In this document: positions 9,731-22,553 of the stretch, one piece after another
Layout: each line of letters opens with the position of its first letter
Numbering within the stretch: the first letter of the stretch is position 1
Source: Beroe forskalii
Lineage: Eukaryota; Ctenophora; Nuda; Beroida; Beroidae
Assembly (NCBI GenBank): GCA_011033025.1
Contig: WFMF01000055.1
Span: 372,001-436,000 of the forward strand
Reading direction: 5' to 3'
Length of the DNA stretch: 64,000 bases
Program-made: the position numbers and the translations under genes
Notes under the pieces: model-generated
Told to the model about the DNA's origin: nothing
Database searches by the model: none
Seen by the model: only the letters and a program-made list of their open reading frames with translations

Positions 9731-12700
9731 CGTGACGTCATTATCAGGGCTTGGAGTGGTGCTCTGGTGACGTCATTATCAGGGCTCGGAGTGGTGCTCT
9801 GGTGACGTCATTATCTGGGCTTGGTGTGGTGCTCTGGTGACGTCATTATCAGGGCTCGGATTGATGCTCTGGTGACGTCATTATTAGGGCTCGGTGTGGT
9901 GCTCTGGTGACGTCATTATCAGGGCTCGGTGTGGTGCTCTGGTGACGTCATTATCAGGGCTCGGAGTGGTGCTCTGGTGACGTCATTATCAGGGCTCGGA
10001 GTGGTGCTCTGGTGACGTCATTATCAGGGCTTGGAGTGGTGCTCTGATGACGTCATTATCAGGGCTCGGAATGGTGCTCTGGTGACGTCATTATCTGGGC
10101 TCGGTGTGGTGCTCTGGTGACGTCATTATCAGGGCTCGGTGTGGTGCTCTGGTGACGTCATTATCAGGGCTCGGTGTGGTGCTCTGGTGACGTCATTATC
10201 AGGGCTCGGTGTGGTGCTCTGGTGACGTCATTATCAGGGCTTGGAGTGGTGCTCTGGTGACGTCATTATCAGGGCTTGGAGTGGTGCTTTGGTGACGTCA
10301 TTATCAGGGCTTGGAGTGGTGCTCTGGTGACGTCATTATCAGGGCTTGGTGTGGTGCTCTGGTGACGTCATTATCAGGGCTTGGTGTGGTGCTCTGGTGA
10401 CGTCATTATCAGGGGCTCGGAGTGGTGCTCTGGTGACGTCTTTATCAGGGCTCGAGTGGTGCTCTGGTGACGTCATTATCAGGGCTCGGAGTGGTGCTCT
10501 GGTGACGTCATTATCAGGGCTCGGAGTGGTGCTCTGGTGACGTCATTATCAGGGCTCGGGTGGTGCTCTGGTGACGTCATTATCAGGGCTCGGAGTGGTG
10601 CTCTGGTGACGTCATTATCAGGGCTCGGAGTGGTGCTCTGGTGACGTCATTATCAGGGCTTGGAGTGGTGCTCTGGTGACGTCATTATCAGGGCTTGGTG
10701 TGGTGCTCTGGTGACGTCATTATCAGGGCTCGGTGTGGTGCTCTGGTGACGTCATTATCAGGGCTCGGAGTGGTGCTCTGGTGACGTCATTATCAGGGCT
10801 CGGAGTGGTGCTCTGGTGACGTCATTATCAGGGCTCGGAGTGGTGCTCTGGTGACGTCATTATCTGGGCTCGGTGTGGTGCTCTGGTGACGTCATTATCT
10901 GGGCTCGGTGTGGTGCTCTGGTGACGTCATTATCAGGGCTCGGAGTGGTGCTCTGGTGACGTCTTTATCAGGGCTCGGAGTGGTGCTCTGGTGACGTCTT
11001 TATCAGGGCTTGGAGTGGTGCTCTGGTGACGTCATTATCAGGGCTCGGAGTGGTGCTCTGGTGACGTCATTATCAGGGCTCGGAGTGGTGCTCTGGTGAC
11101 GTCATTATCAGGGCTTGGAGTGGTGCTCTGGTGACGTCATTATCAGGGCTCGGAGTGGTGCTCTGGTGACGTCATTATCAGGGCTCGGAGTGGTGCTCTG
11201 GTGACGTCATTATCAGGGCTTGGAGTGGTGCTCTGGTGACGTCATTATCAGGGCTTGGAGTGGTGCTCTGATGACGTCATTATCAGGGCTTGGTGTGGTG
11301 CTCTGGTGACGTCATTATCAGGGCTCGGAATGGTGCTCTGGTGACGTCATTATTAGGGCTCGGAGTGGTGCTCTGGTGACGTCATTATCAGGGCTCGGAG
11401 TGGTGCTCTGGTGACGTCATTATCAGGGCTCGGAGTGATGCTCTGGTGACGTCATTATCAGGGCTTGGAGTGGTGCTCTGGTGACGTCATTATCAGGGCT
11501 TGGAGTGGTGCTCTGATGACGTCATTATCAGGGCTTGGTGTGGTGCTCTGGTGACGTCATTATCAGGGCTCGGAATGGTGCTCTGGTGACGTCATTATCA
11601 GGGCTTGGTGTGGTGCTCTGGTGACGTCATTATCAGGGCTCGGAGTGGTGCTCTGGTGACGTCATTATCAGGGCTCGGTGTGGTGCTCTGGTGACGTCAT
11701 TATCTGGGCTTGGAGTGGTGCTCTGGTGACGTCATTATCAGGGCTTGGTGCGGTGTGGTGCTCTGGTGACGTCATTATCAGGGCTCGGAATGGTGCTCTG
11801 GTGACGTCATTATCAGGGCTTGGTGTGGTGCTCTGGTGACGTCATTATCAGGGCTCGGAGTGGTGCTCTGGTGACGTCATTATCAGGGCTCGGTGTGGTG
11901 CTCTGGTGACGTCATTATCAGGGCTTGGAGTGGTGCTCTGGTGACGTCATTATCAGGGCTCGGTGTGGTGCTCTGGTGACGTCATTATCAGGGCTCGGAG
12001 TGGTGCTCTGGTGACGTCATTATCTGGGCTCGGTGTGGTGCTCTGGTGACGTCATTATCAGGGCTCGGTGTGGTGCTCTGGTGACGTCATTATCAGGGCT
12101 TGGTGGTGCTCTGGTGACGTCATTATCAGGGCTCAGACTGACGTCATTATCAGGGCTTGGAGTAGTGCTCTGGTGACGTCATTATCAGGGCTCAGGTGGT
12201 GCTCTGGTGACGTCATTATCAGGGCTTGGTGTAGTGCTCTGTTGACGTCATTATCAGGGCTCGGAGTGGTGCTCTGGTGACGTCATTATCAGGGCTTGAG
12301 TGGTGCTCTGGTGACGTCATTATCAGGCTCGGGTGGTGCTCTGGTGACGTCATTATCAGGGCTCGGAGTGGTGCTCTGGTGACGTCATTATCAGGGCTCG
12401 GTGTGGTGCTCTGGTGACGTCATTATCAGGGCTCGGAGTGGTGCTCTGGTGACGTCATTATCAGGCTCGAGTGGTGCTCTGGTGACGTCATTATCAGGGC
12501 TCGGAGTGGTGCTCTGGTGACGTCATTATCAGGGCTCAGAGTGGTGCTCTGGTGACGTCATTATCAGGGCTCGGTGTGGTGCTCTGGTGACGTCATTATC
12601 AGGGCTTGGAGTGGTGCTCTGGTGACGTCATTATCAGGGCTCGGAGTGGTGCTCTGGTGACGTCATTATCAGGGCTCGGAGTGGTGCGTCATTATCAGGG

Positions 12701-15700
12701 CTCAGGTGGTGCTCTGGTGACGTCATTATCAGGGCTCGGTGGTGCTCTGGTGACGTCATTATCAGGGCTCGGTGGGTGCTCTGGTGACGTCATTATCAGG
12801 GCTCGGTGTGGTGCTCTGGTGACGTCATTATCAGGGCTCGGTGTGTGGTGCCTCTGGTGACGTCATTATCAGGGCTCGGAGTGGTGCTCTGGTGACGTCA
12901 TTATCAGGGCTTGGAGTGGTGCTCTGGTGACGTCATTATCAGGGCTCGGAGTGGTGCTCTGGTGACGTCATTATCAGGGCTCGGAGTGGTGCTCTGGTGA
13001 CGTCATTATCAGGGCTCGGTGTGGTGCTCTGGTGACGTCATTATCAGGGCTTGGAGTGGTGCTCTGGTGACGTCATTATCAGGGCTTGGTGTGGTGCTCT
13101 GGTGACGTCATTATCAGGGCTTGGTGTGGTGCTCTGGTGACGTCATTATCAGGGCTTGGAGTGGTGCTCTGGTGACGTCATTATCAGGGCTTGGTGTGGT
13201 GCTCTGGTGACGTCATTATCAGGGCTCGGTGTGGTGCTCTGGTGACGTCATTATCAGGGCTCGGAGTGGTGCTCTGGTGACGTCATTATCAGGGCCGGAG
13301 TGGTGCTCTGGTGACGTCATTATCAGGGCTCGGGTGGTGCTCTGGTGACGTCATTATCAGGGCTCAGAGTGGTGCTCTGGTGACGTCATTATCAGGGGCT
13401 TGGAGTGGTGCTCTGGTGACGTCATTATCAGGGCTTGGTGTGGTGCTCTGGTGACGTCATTATCAAGGCTCGGAATGGTGCTCTGGTGACGTCATTATCA
13501 GGGCTTGGAGTGGTGCTCTGGTGACGTCATTATCAGGGCTCGGTGTGGTGCTCTGGTGACGTCATTATCAGGGCTTGGTGTGGTGCTCTGACGTCATTAT
13601 CATTGATGCCTGGGTGACGTCATTAGGGGTGGTGCTCTGGTGACGTCATTATCAGGGCTCGGGTGGTGCTCTGGTGACGTCATTATCAGGGGCTTCGGTG
13701 TGGTGCTCTGGTGACGTCATTATCAGGGCTCGGAGTGGTGCTCTGGTGACGTCATTATCAGGGCTCGGTGTGGTGCTCTGGTGACGTCATTATCAGGGCT
13801 CGGAGTGGTGCTCTGGTGACGTCATTATCAGGGCTCGGAGTGGTGCTCTGGTGACGTCATTATCAGGGCTCGGAGTGGTGCTCTGGTGACGTCATTATCA
13901 GGGCTCGGAGTGGTGCTCTGGTGACGTCATTATCAGGGCTCGGTGTGGTGCTCTGGTGACGTCATTATCAGGGCTCGAGTGTGGTGCTCTGGTGACGTCA
14001 TTATCAGGGCTGCTCTGTGACGTCATTATCTGGGCTCGGAGTGGTGCTCTGGTGACGTCATTATCAGGGGCTCGGAGTGGTGCTCTGGTGACGTCATTAT
14101 CAGGGCTCGGAGTGGTGCTCTGGTGACGTCATTATCAGGGCTCGGAGTGGTGCTCTGGTGACGTCATTATCAGGGCTTGAGTGGTGCTCTGGTGACGTCA
14201 TTATCAGGGCTCGGAGTGGTGCTCTGGTGACGCGTCATTATCAGGGCTCGGATGTGGTGCTCTGGTGACGTCATTATCAGGGCTCGGTGTGGTGCTCTGG
14301 TGACGTCATTATCAGGGCTTGGTGTGGTGCTCTGGTGACGTCATTATCAGGGCTCGGAGTGGTGCTCTGTGACGTCATTATCAGGGGCTCTCATTATGGT
14401 GGTGCTCTGGTGACGTCATTATCAGGGCTCGGTGAGGTGCTCTGGTGACGTCATTATCAGGGCTCGGTGTGGTGCTCTGGTGACGTCATTATCAGGGCTC
14501 AGAGTGGTGCTCTGGTGACGTCATTATCAGGCTCGGTGGTGCTCTGGTGACGTCATTATCAGGGCTCAGGTGGTGCTCTGGTGACGTCATTATCAGGGCT
14601 CGGTGGTGCTCTGGTGACGTCATTATCAGGGCTTGGTGTGGTGCTCTGGTGACGTCATTATCAGGGCTCGGTGTGGTGCTCTGGTGACGTCATTATCAGG
14701 GCTCGGTGTGGTGCTCTGGTGACGTCATTATCAGGGCTTGGAGTGGTGCTCTGGTGACGTCATTATCAGGGCTCGAGTGGTGCTCTGGTGACGTCATTAT
14801 CAGGGCTCGGTGGTGCTCTGGTGACGTCATTATCAGGCTGGTGGTGCTCTTATGGGTGGTGCTCGACGATCTGGAGCTCAGGTGGTGCTCTGCTTATCAG
14901 GCTCGGTGTGGTGCTCTGGTGACGTCATTATCAGGGCTCAGGTGGTGCTCTGGTGACGTCATTATCAGGGCTCAGGTGGTGCTCTGGTGACGTCATTATC
15001 AGGGCTCGGAGTGGTGCTCTGGTGACGTGACGTCATTATCAGCTCTGGTGACTCATTATCAGTGTGGTGCTCTGGTGACGTCATTATCAGGGCTTGGTGT
15101 GGTGCTCTGGTGACGTCATTATCAGGGCTCAGGTGGTCACGCTCTGGTGACGTCATTATCAGGGCTTGGTGGTGCTCTGGTGACGTCATTCATTATCAGG
15201 GACGTCATTAGTGGTGCTGCTCTGGTGACGTCATTATCAGGGCTCGGTGTGGTGCTCTGGTGACGTCATTATCAGGGCTCGGTGTGGTGCTCTGGTGACG
15301 TCATTATCAGGGCTCGGAGTGGTGCTCTGGTGACGTCATTATCAGGGCTCGGAGTGGTGCTCTGGTGACGTCATTATCAGGGCTGGTGGCGGTGCTCTGG
15401 TGACGTCATTATCAGGGCTCGGGAGTGGTGCTCTGGTGACGTCATTATCAGGGCTCGGTGTGGTGCTCTGGTGACGTCATTATCAGGGCTCAGGTGGTGC
15501 TCTGGTGACGTCATTATCAGGCTTGAGGGTGCTCTGGTGACGTCATTATCAGGGCTCTAGTGCTCTGCCTGACGTCATTACACAGGGCTCGGAGTGGTGC
15601 CTCTGGTGACGTCATCAGGGCTCGTGTGGTGCTCTGGTGACGTCATTATCTGGGCTCGGTGTGGTGCTCTGGTGACGTCATTATCAGGGCTTGGGTGCTG

Positions 15701-18700
15701 GTGCTCTGGGCGACGTCATTATCAGGGCTTGGAGTGGTGCCCTGGTGACGTCATTATCAGGGCTCGAGTGGTGCTCTGGTGACATTATCAGGGCTTGGTG
15801 GTGCTCTGGTGACGTCACACTCAGGGCTTGGGTGGTGCTCTGGTGACGTCATTATCAGGGCTCGGAATGGTGCTCTGGGTGACGTCATTATCAGGGCTCA
15901 GAGTGGTGCTCTGCGACGCCAGGGCTCGGAGTGGTGCTCTGCGACGTCATTATCAGGGCTTGGTGCTCTGGTGACGTCATATCAGGCCTTAGTGACGTCA
16001 TTATCAGGGCTCGGAGTGGTGCTCTGGTGACGTCATTATCAGGGCTCGGAGTGGTGCCTGGTGACGTCATTATCAGGCTCGGAGTGGTGCTCTGGGTGAC
16101 GTCATTATCAGGGCTCGAGTGGTGCTCTGGTGACGTCATTATCAGGGCTTGGTGGTGCTCTGGTGACGTCATTATCAGGCTCGTGGGTGCTCTGGTGACG
16201 TCATTGCTCAGGGGCTCGGAATGGTGCTCTGCAGTGGTGCCTGGGTGACGTCACATCAGGGCTTGGTGTGGTGCTCTGGTGACGTCATTATCAGGCTTGG
16301 GCTAGACGCCACATGGATTGGAGGTGCTCTGGGTGACGTCATTATCAGGCTCTCAGGGTGCTCTGATGACGTCATTATCAGGGCCTCGGAGGTGCTCTGG
16401 GTGACGCCGCATCTGGGCTTGGTGTGGTGCCTGGGTGACGTCATCATCTGGGCTCGGTGTGGTGCCTCTGGTGACGTCATTATCAGGGCTTGGATTGATG
16501 CTCTGATGACGTCATTATCAGGGCTTGGAGTGGTGCTCTGATGACGTCATTATCAGGCCTCGGGCTGGTGTGCCTGGTGACGTCATTATCAGGGCTTGGA
16601 GTGGTGCCTGGTGACGTCTATTGTGGGCTTGGAGTGGTGCCTCTGATGACGTTATCAGGGCTTGAGTGGTGCTCTGGGTGACGTCATTATCAGGGCTCGG
16701 TGGTGCTCTGGTGACGTCATTATCAGGGCTTGGTGTGGTGCTCTGGTGACGTTATCAGGCTCCCAGTGGTGCTCTGGGTGACGTCATTATCAGGGCTCAG
16801 AGTGGAGCCTGGGTGACGTCATTATCAGGGCTTGGTGTGGTGCCTGATGACGTCATTATCAGGGCTCGGTGTGGTGCTCTGATGACGCCATTATCAGGCC
16901 TGAGTGGTGCTCTGGTGACGTCATTATCAGGGCTTGGTGGTGCTCTGGTGACGTCATTATCAGGGCTCAGGTGTGGTGGTGCTCTGGTGACGTCATTATC
17001 AGGGCTCGGGGTGGCTCTCTGGTGACGTCATTATCAGGGCTCTGGTGGTGCTCTGGTGACGTCATTATCAGGGCTCGGTGTGGTGCTCTGGTGACGTCAT
17101 TATCAGGGCTCGGTGTGGTGCTCTGGTGACGTCATTATCAGGGCTTGGAGTGGTGCTCTGGTGACGTCATTATCAGGGCTTGGAGTGGTGCTCTGGTGAC
17201 GTCATTATCAGGGCTTGGAGTGGTGCTCTGGTGACGTCATTATCAGGGCTCAGTTGGTGCTCTGATGACGTCATTATCAGGGCTTGGAGTGGTGCTCTGG
17301 TGACGTCATTATCAGGGCTTGGTGTGGTGCTCTGGTGACGTCATTATCAGGGCTCGGAGTGGTGCTCTGGTGACGTCATTATCAGGGCTCGGAATGGTGC
17401 TCTGGTGACGTCATTATCAGGGCTCGGAGTGGTGCTCTGGTGACGTCATTATCTGGGCTTGGTGTGGTGCTCTGGTGACGTCATTATCAGGGCTCGGTGG
17501 TGCTCTGGTGACGTCATTATCAGGGCTTGGTGTGGTGCTCTGGTACGACGTCATTATCAGGGCTCAGGTGTGGTGCTCTGGTGACGTCATTATCAGGGCT
17601 TGGAGTGGTGCTCTGGTGACGTCATTATCAGGTGCTCTGGTGACGTCATTATCAGGGCTTGGAGTGGTGCTCTGGTGACGTCATTATCAGGGCTCTGGTG
17701 ACGTCATTATCAGGTGGTGCTCTGGTGACGTCATTATCAGGGCTCGGAGTGGTGCTCTGGTGACGTCATTATCAGGGCTCAGGTGGTGCTCTGGTGACGT
17801 CATTATGGTGCTCTGGTGACGCTCGGGCTTGGAGTGGTGCTCTGGTGACGTCATTATCAGGGCCCGGAGTGGTGCTCTGGTGACGTCATTATCAGGGCTT
17901 GGAGTGGTGCTCTGGTGACGTCATTATCAGGGCTCGAGGTGCTCTGGTGACGTCATTATCAGGGCTTGGAGTGGTGCTCTGGTGACGTCATTATCAGGGC
18001 TCGGAGTGGTGCTCTGGTGACGTCATTATCAGGGCTCGGAGTGGTGCTCTGGTGACGTCATTATCAGGGCTTGGTGTGGTGCTCTGGTGACGTCATTATC
18101 AGGGCTCGGTGTGGTGCTCTGGTGACGTCATTATCAGGGCTCGGAGTGGTGCTCTGGTGACGTCATTATCAGGGCTTGGTGTGGTGCTCTGGTGACGTCA
18201 TTATCAGGGCTCGGAGTGGTGCTCTGGTGACGTCATTATCAGGGCTCGGAGTGGTGCTCTGGTGACGTCATTATCAGGGCTTGGTGTGGTGCTCTGATGA
18301 CGTCATTATCTGGGCTCGGAGTGGTGCTCTGGTGACGTCATTATCAGGGCTCGGAGTGGTGCTCTGGTGACGTCATTATCAGGGCTCGGTGTGGTGCTCT
18401 GGTGACGTCATTATCAGGGCTCGGAATGGTGCTCTGATGACGTCATTATCTGGGCTCGGAGTGGTGCTCTGGTGACGTCATTATCAGGGCTCGGAGTGGT
18501 GCTTTGGTGACGTCATTATCAGGGCTCGGTGTGGTGCTCTGGTGACGTCATTATCAGGGCTCGGAGTGGTGCTCTGGTGACGTCATTATCAGGGCTCGGT
18601 GTGGTGCTCTGGGTGACGTCATTATCAAGGGCTCGGAGTGGTGCTCTGGTGACGTCATTATCAGGGCTTGAGTGGTGCTCTGGTGACGTCATTATCAGGG

Positions 18701-21700
18701 CTCGGAGTGGTGCTCTGGTGACGTCATTATCAGGGCTCGGAGTGGTGCTCTGGTGACGTCATTATCAGGGCTTGAGTGGTGCTCTGGTGACGTCATTATC
18801 AGGGCTCGGAATGGTGCTCTGGTGACGTCATTATCTGGGCTCGGAATGGTGCTCTGGTGACGTCATTATCAGGGCTCGGAGTGGTGCTCTGGTGACGTCA
18901 TTATCAGGGCTTGGTGTGGTGCTCTGGGTGACGTCATTATCAGGGCTCGAGTGGTGCTCTGGTGACGTCATTATCAGGGCTCGAGTGGTGCTCTGGTGAC
19001 GTCATTATCAGGGCTTGAGTGGTGCTCTGACGACGTCATTATCAGGGCTCGGAATGGTGCTCTGGTGACGTCATTATCAGGGCTCGGAGTGGTGCTCTGG
19101 TGACGTCATTATCAGGGCTCGGTGTGGTGCTCTGGTGACGTCATTATCAGGGCTCGGAGTGGTGCTCTGGTGACGTCATTATCAGGGCTTGGAGTGGTGC
19201 TCTGGTGACGTCATTATCAGGGCTCGGAATGGTGCTCTGGTGACGTCATTATCAGGGCTCGGAGTGGTGCTCTGGTGACGTCATTATCAGGGCTCGGTGT
19301 GGTGCTCTGGTGACGTCATTATCAGGCTCGGAGGGTGCCTGCTCTGGTGTCATTATCAGGGCTTGGAGTGGTGCTCTGGTGACGTCATTATCAGGGCTCG
19401 GGTAGTGCTCTGGTGACGTCATTATCAGGGCTCGGAGTGGTGCTCTGGTGACGTCATTATCAGGGCTTGGAGTGGTGCTCTGGTGACGTCATTATCAGGG
19501 CTCGGAATGGTGCTCTGGTGACGTCATTATCAGGGCTCGGAATGGTGCTCTGGTGACGTCATTATCAGGGCTCGGAGTGGTGCTCTGGTGACGTCATTAT
19601 CAGGGCTTGGTGTGGTGCTCTGGTGACGTCATTATCAGGGCTCGGAGTGGTGCTCTGGTGACGTCATTATCAGGGTGGTGCTCTGGTGACGTCATTATTA
19701 GGGCTCGGAATGGTGCTCTGGTGACGTCATTATCAGGGCTTGGTGTGGTGCTCTGGTGACGTCATTATCAGGGCTTGGAGTGGTGCTCTGGTGACGTCAT
19801 TATCAGGGCTCGGAGTGGTGCTCTGGTGACGTCATTATCAGGGCTCGGAATGGTGCTCTGGTGACGTCATTATCAGGGCTTGGAGTGGTGCTCTGGTGAC
19901 GTCATTATCAGGGCTTGGTGTGGTGCTCTGGTGACGTCATTATCAGGGCTCGGTGGTGCTCTGACGTCATTATCAGGGCTTGGAGTGGTGCTCTGGTGAC
20001 GTCATTATCAGGGCTCGGTGTGGTGCTCTGGTGACGTCATTATCAGGGCTTGGAGTGGTGCTCTGGTGACGTCATTATTAGGGCTCGGTGTGGTGCTCTG
20101 GTGACGTCATTATCAGGGCTCGGTGTGGTGCTCTGGTGACGTCATTATCTGGGCTCGGAGTGGTGCTCTGGTGACGTCATTATCAGGGCTTGGTGTGGTG
20201 CTCTGGTGACGTCATTATCTGGGCTCGGAGTGGTGCTCTGGTGACGTCATTATCAGGGCTTGGAGTGGTGCTCTGGTGACGTCATTATCTGGGCTCGGAG
20301 TGGTGCTCTGGTGACGTCATTATCAGGGCTCGGATTGGTGCTCTGGTGACGTCATTATCAGGGCTTGGTGTGGTGCTCTGGTGACGTCATTATCAGGGCT
20401 TGGTGTGGTGCTCTGGTGACGTCATTATCAGGGCTCGGAGTGGTGCTCTGATGACGTCATTATCAGGGCTCGGAATGGTGCTCTGGTGACGTCATTATCA
20501 GGGCTCGAGTGGTGCTCTGATGACGTCATTATCAGGGCTCGCGGTGCTCTGGTGACGTCATTATCAGGGCTCGGAGTGGTGCTCTGGTGATGTCATTAGG
20601 GGCTTGGAGTGGTGCTCTGGTGACGTCATTATCTGGGCTCGAGTGGTGCTCTGGTGACGTCATTATCAGGGCTCGGAGTGGTGCTCTGGTGACGTCATTA
20701 TCAGGGCTTGGTGTGGTGCTCTGGTGACGTCATTATCAGGGCTCGGAGTGGTGCTCTGATGACGTCATTATCTGGGCTCGGAGTGGTGCTCTGATGACGT
20801 CATTATCAGGGCTCGGAGTGGTGCTCTGGTGACGTCATTATCAGGGCTCGGTGTGGTGCTCTGGTGACGTCATTATCAGGGCTTGGAGTGGTGCTCTGGT
20901 GACGTCATTATCAGGGCTCGGAGTGGTGCTCTGGTGACGTCATTATCAGGGCTCGGAGTGGTGCTCTGGTGACGTCATTATCAGGGCTCGGTGTGGTGCT
21001 CTGGTGACGTCATTATCAGGGCTCGGTGTGGTGCTCTGGTGACGTCATTATCAGGGCTCGGAGTGGTGCTCTGGTGACGTCATTATCAGGGCTTGGAGTG
21101 GTGCTCTGATGACGTCATTATCAGGGCTTGGTGTGGTGCTCTGGTGACGTCATTATCAGGGCCAGGTGCTCTGGTGACGTCATTATTAGGCTTGAGTGGT
21201 GCTCTGGTGACGTCATTATCAGGGCTCGGAGTGGTGCTCTGGTGACGTCATTATCAGGGCTCGGTGTGGTGCTCTGGTGACGTCATTATCAGGGCTCGGT
21301 GTGATGCTCTGGTGACGTCATTATTAGGGCTCGGAATGGTGCTCTGGTGACGTCATTATCAGGGCTTGGTGTGGTGCTCTGATGACGTCATTATCAGGGC
21401 TCGGAGTGGTGCTCTGGTGACGTCATTATCTGGGCTCGGAGTGGTGCTCTGTCGACGTCATTATCAGGGCTTGGTGTGGTGCTCTGGTGACGTCATTATC
21501 AGGGCTCGGAGTGGTGCTCTGGTGACGTCATTATCAGGGCTTGGTGTGGTGCTCTGGTGACGTCATTATCAGGGCTTGGAGTGGTGCTCTGGTGACGTCA
21601 TTATCAGGGCTCGGTGTGGTGCTCTGGTGACGTCATTATCAGGGCTTGGTGTGGTGCTCTGATGACGTCATTATCAGGGCTTGGTGTGGTGCTCTGGTGA

Positions 21701-21844
21701 CGTCATTATCTGGGCTTGGTGTGGTGCTCTGGTGACGTCATTATCAGGGCTCGGAGTGGTGCTCTGGTGACGTCATTATCAGGGCTTGGTGTGGTGCTCT
21801 GATGACGTCATTATCAGGGCTTGGAGTGGTGCTCTGGTGACGTA
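9731..21844 (+). repeat. 35-bp satellite array, each monomer with a TGACGTCA palindrome
   Basis: About 12.1 kb of head-to-tail 35-bp monomers (span/35 gives roughly 340 copies). Each monomer is GTGGTGCTCTGG followed by TGACGTCATTATCAGGGCT and then a variable TCGGA / TTGGA / TCGGT / TTGGT. Both ends of the array are regular; about 12070-17830 is degenerate with many small insertions and deletions. Some variant strings recur at multiples of 35 (the CTCTGATGAC pattern at 11266 and 11511, seven monomers apart), which suggests unequal exchange of multi-monomer blocks. Because 35 is not a multiple of 3 the frames cycle through stops, so open frames here are artefacts. The TGACGTCA core is the known CREB/ATF site; use as such here is not shown. 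Confidence 0.97.
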
Positions 21845-22268
21845 TGATAGCTAATGTGATAAGTTGGCCTGGTAACTATCCTTCCGCGACCACGATAACT
21901 ATAATATATTATGCTTCATCAGTTTGGTACAGTTATTGCCCAGGATTTGTTCAAATTCTAAGTTTTAAGTACGAGATTGAGATTTTAATTTTATTTTAAC
22001 TTTTATCTTCTATCAGAGAGTTCATAAGAGAAATCCGTGATTTTAAAAATTTTTCTAGGATTTTCTTCAGTCGGATCAGAGATAAGATGATTGTAGCGAT
22101 AAAGGAATTTGAAATCGTTTGTTATCTGTCTCAAGATGCAAGGTCAGCAGGTCGTTTGTTTAAAAGTTACCCAGCTCTTCACAAGCCATAGTTTAGTAGT
22201 TATACGACAATAGGTGCAATAGGTTCGTGTACCAATAACGTACCTACGTATGCTACAAATTGGAGATC
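21845..22268. other. No gene recognised
   Basis: The satellite breaks off mid-monomer at GGTGACGTATGATAGC and unique AT-rich sequence follows. No coding or RNA feature was recognised. Confidence 0.5.
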
Positions 22269-22320
22269 ATACGCTTAGAGCATGGCTGGGAATGCGCTAA
22301 TACAAATAATTATTGCACGC
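22269..22320 (+). repeat. ~50-bp inverted repeat, left copy (partner 27322-27370)
   Basis: ATACGCTTAGAGCATGGC followed by TGGGAATGCG and ATTATTGCACG is matched in reverse complement at 27322-27370 with a few mismatches. The two copies face each other across about 5 kb and could be the ends of one large non-autonomous element. No flanking duplication was found. Confidence 0.7.
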
Positions 22321-22410
22321 CTACAAGTATCCTCAAAATTGACTAATAAACGTTACCAACTTACCACTTTAAGTTATCACAATGACAACTTCTCTTACGC
22401 CCTTATTCAT

Positions 22411-22553
22411 ACCACTAAAACCTTTGGACGGTTGGTCTAGTAACCCCCCGCTGGTTTGGATGTGATCAGCCCATTTTGTCTCTTTTTCAGGTTCCGTTGT
22501 CTTATCCAAACCCGCGGGGTGTTACTAGACCAACCGTCCAACGGTTTTGGTGG
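22411..22553 (+). mobile_element. Small foldback MITE, GGACGGTTGGTCTAGTAAC arms
   Basis: About 55 bases at the left (words TTGGACGGTTGGTCTAG and GGTTTGGAT) return as the complement at 22505-22553, leaving a loop of about 45 bases. The arms differ at a few positions. There is no coding capacity. A short non-autonomous TIR element is the likely identity. Confidence 0.75.

Larger units (their letters stand above)
1379..9740 (+). repeat. Left arm of giant inverted duplication
   Basis: This block reappears reverse-complemented at 50155-59118 with high identity along its length. Anchors: AGGTTTCTTC at 1379 against its complement ending at 59118; the carrier exon 2498-2616 against 56947-57065; the TIR element 7741-8309 against 51579-52154; and the arm/satellite junction at about 9730 against 50158. 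The arms differ by substitutions, repeat copy number, a LINE segment missing here (relative to 58568-58985) and an insertion present only on the right (57679-58197). This divergence argues against a simple assembly foldback. Confidence 0.92.

Noticed and set aside
10346..21560. Many 60-100 codon open frames (WCSGDVIIRA, GALVTSLSGL)
   Set aside because: They are translations of the 35-bp satellite cycling through three frames. They end wherever the period hits a stop and have no other support.
9731..21844. CRISPR-like array
   Set aside because: Repeats are contiguous 35-bp monomers with no unique spacers, and the context is eukaryotic.
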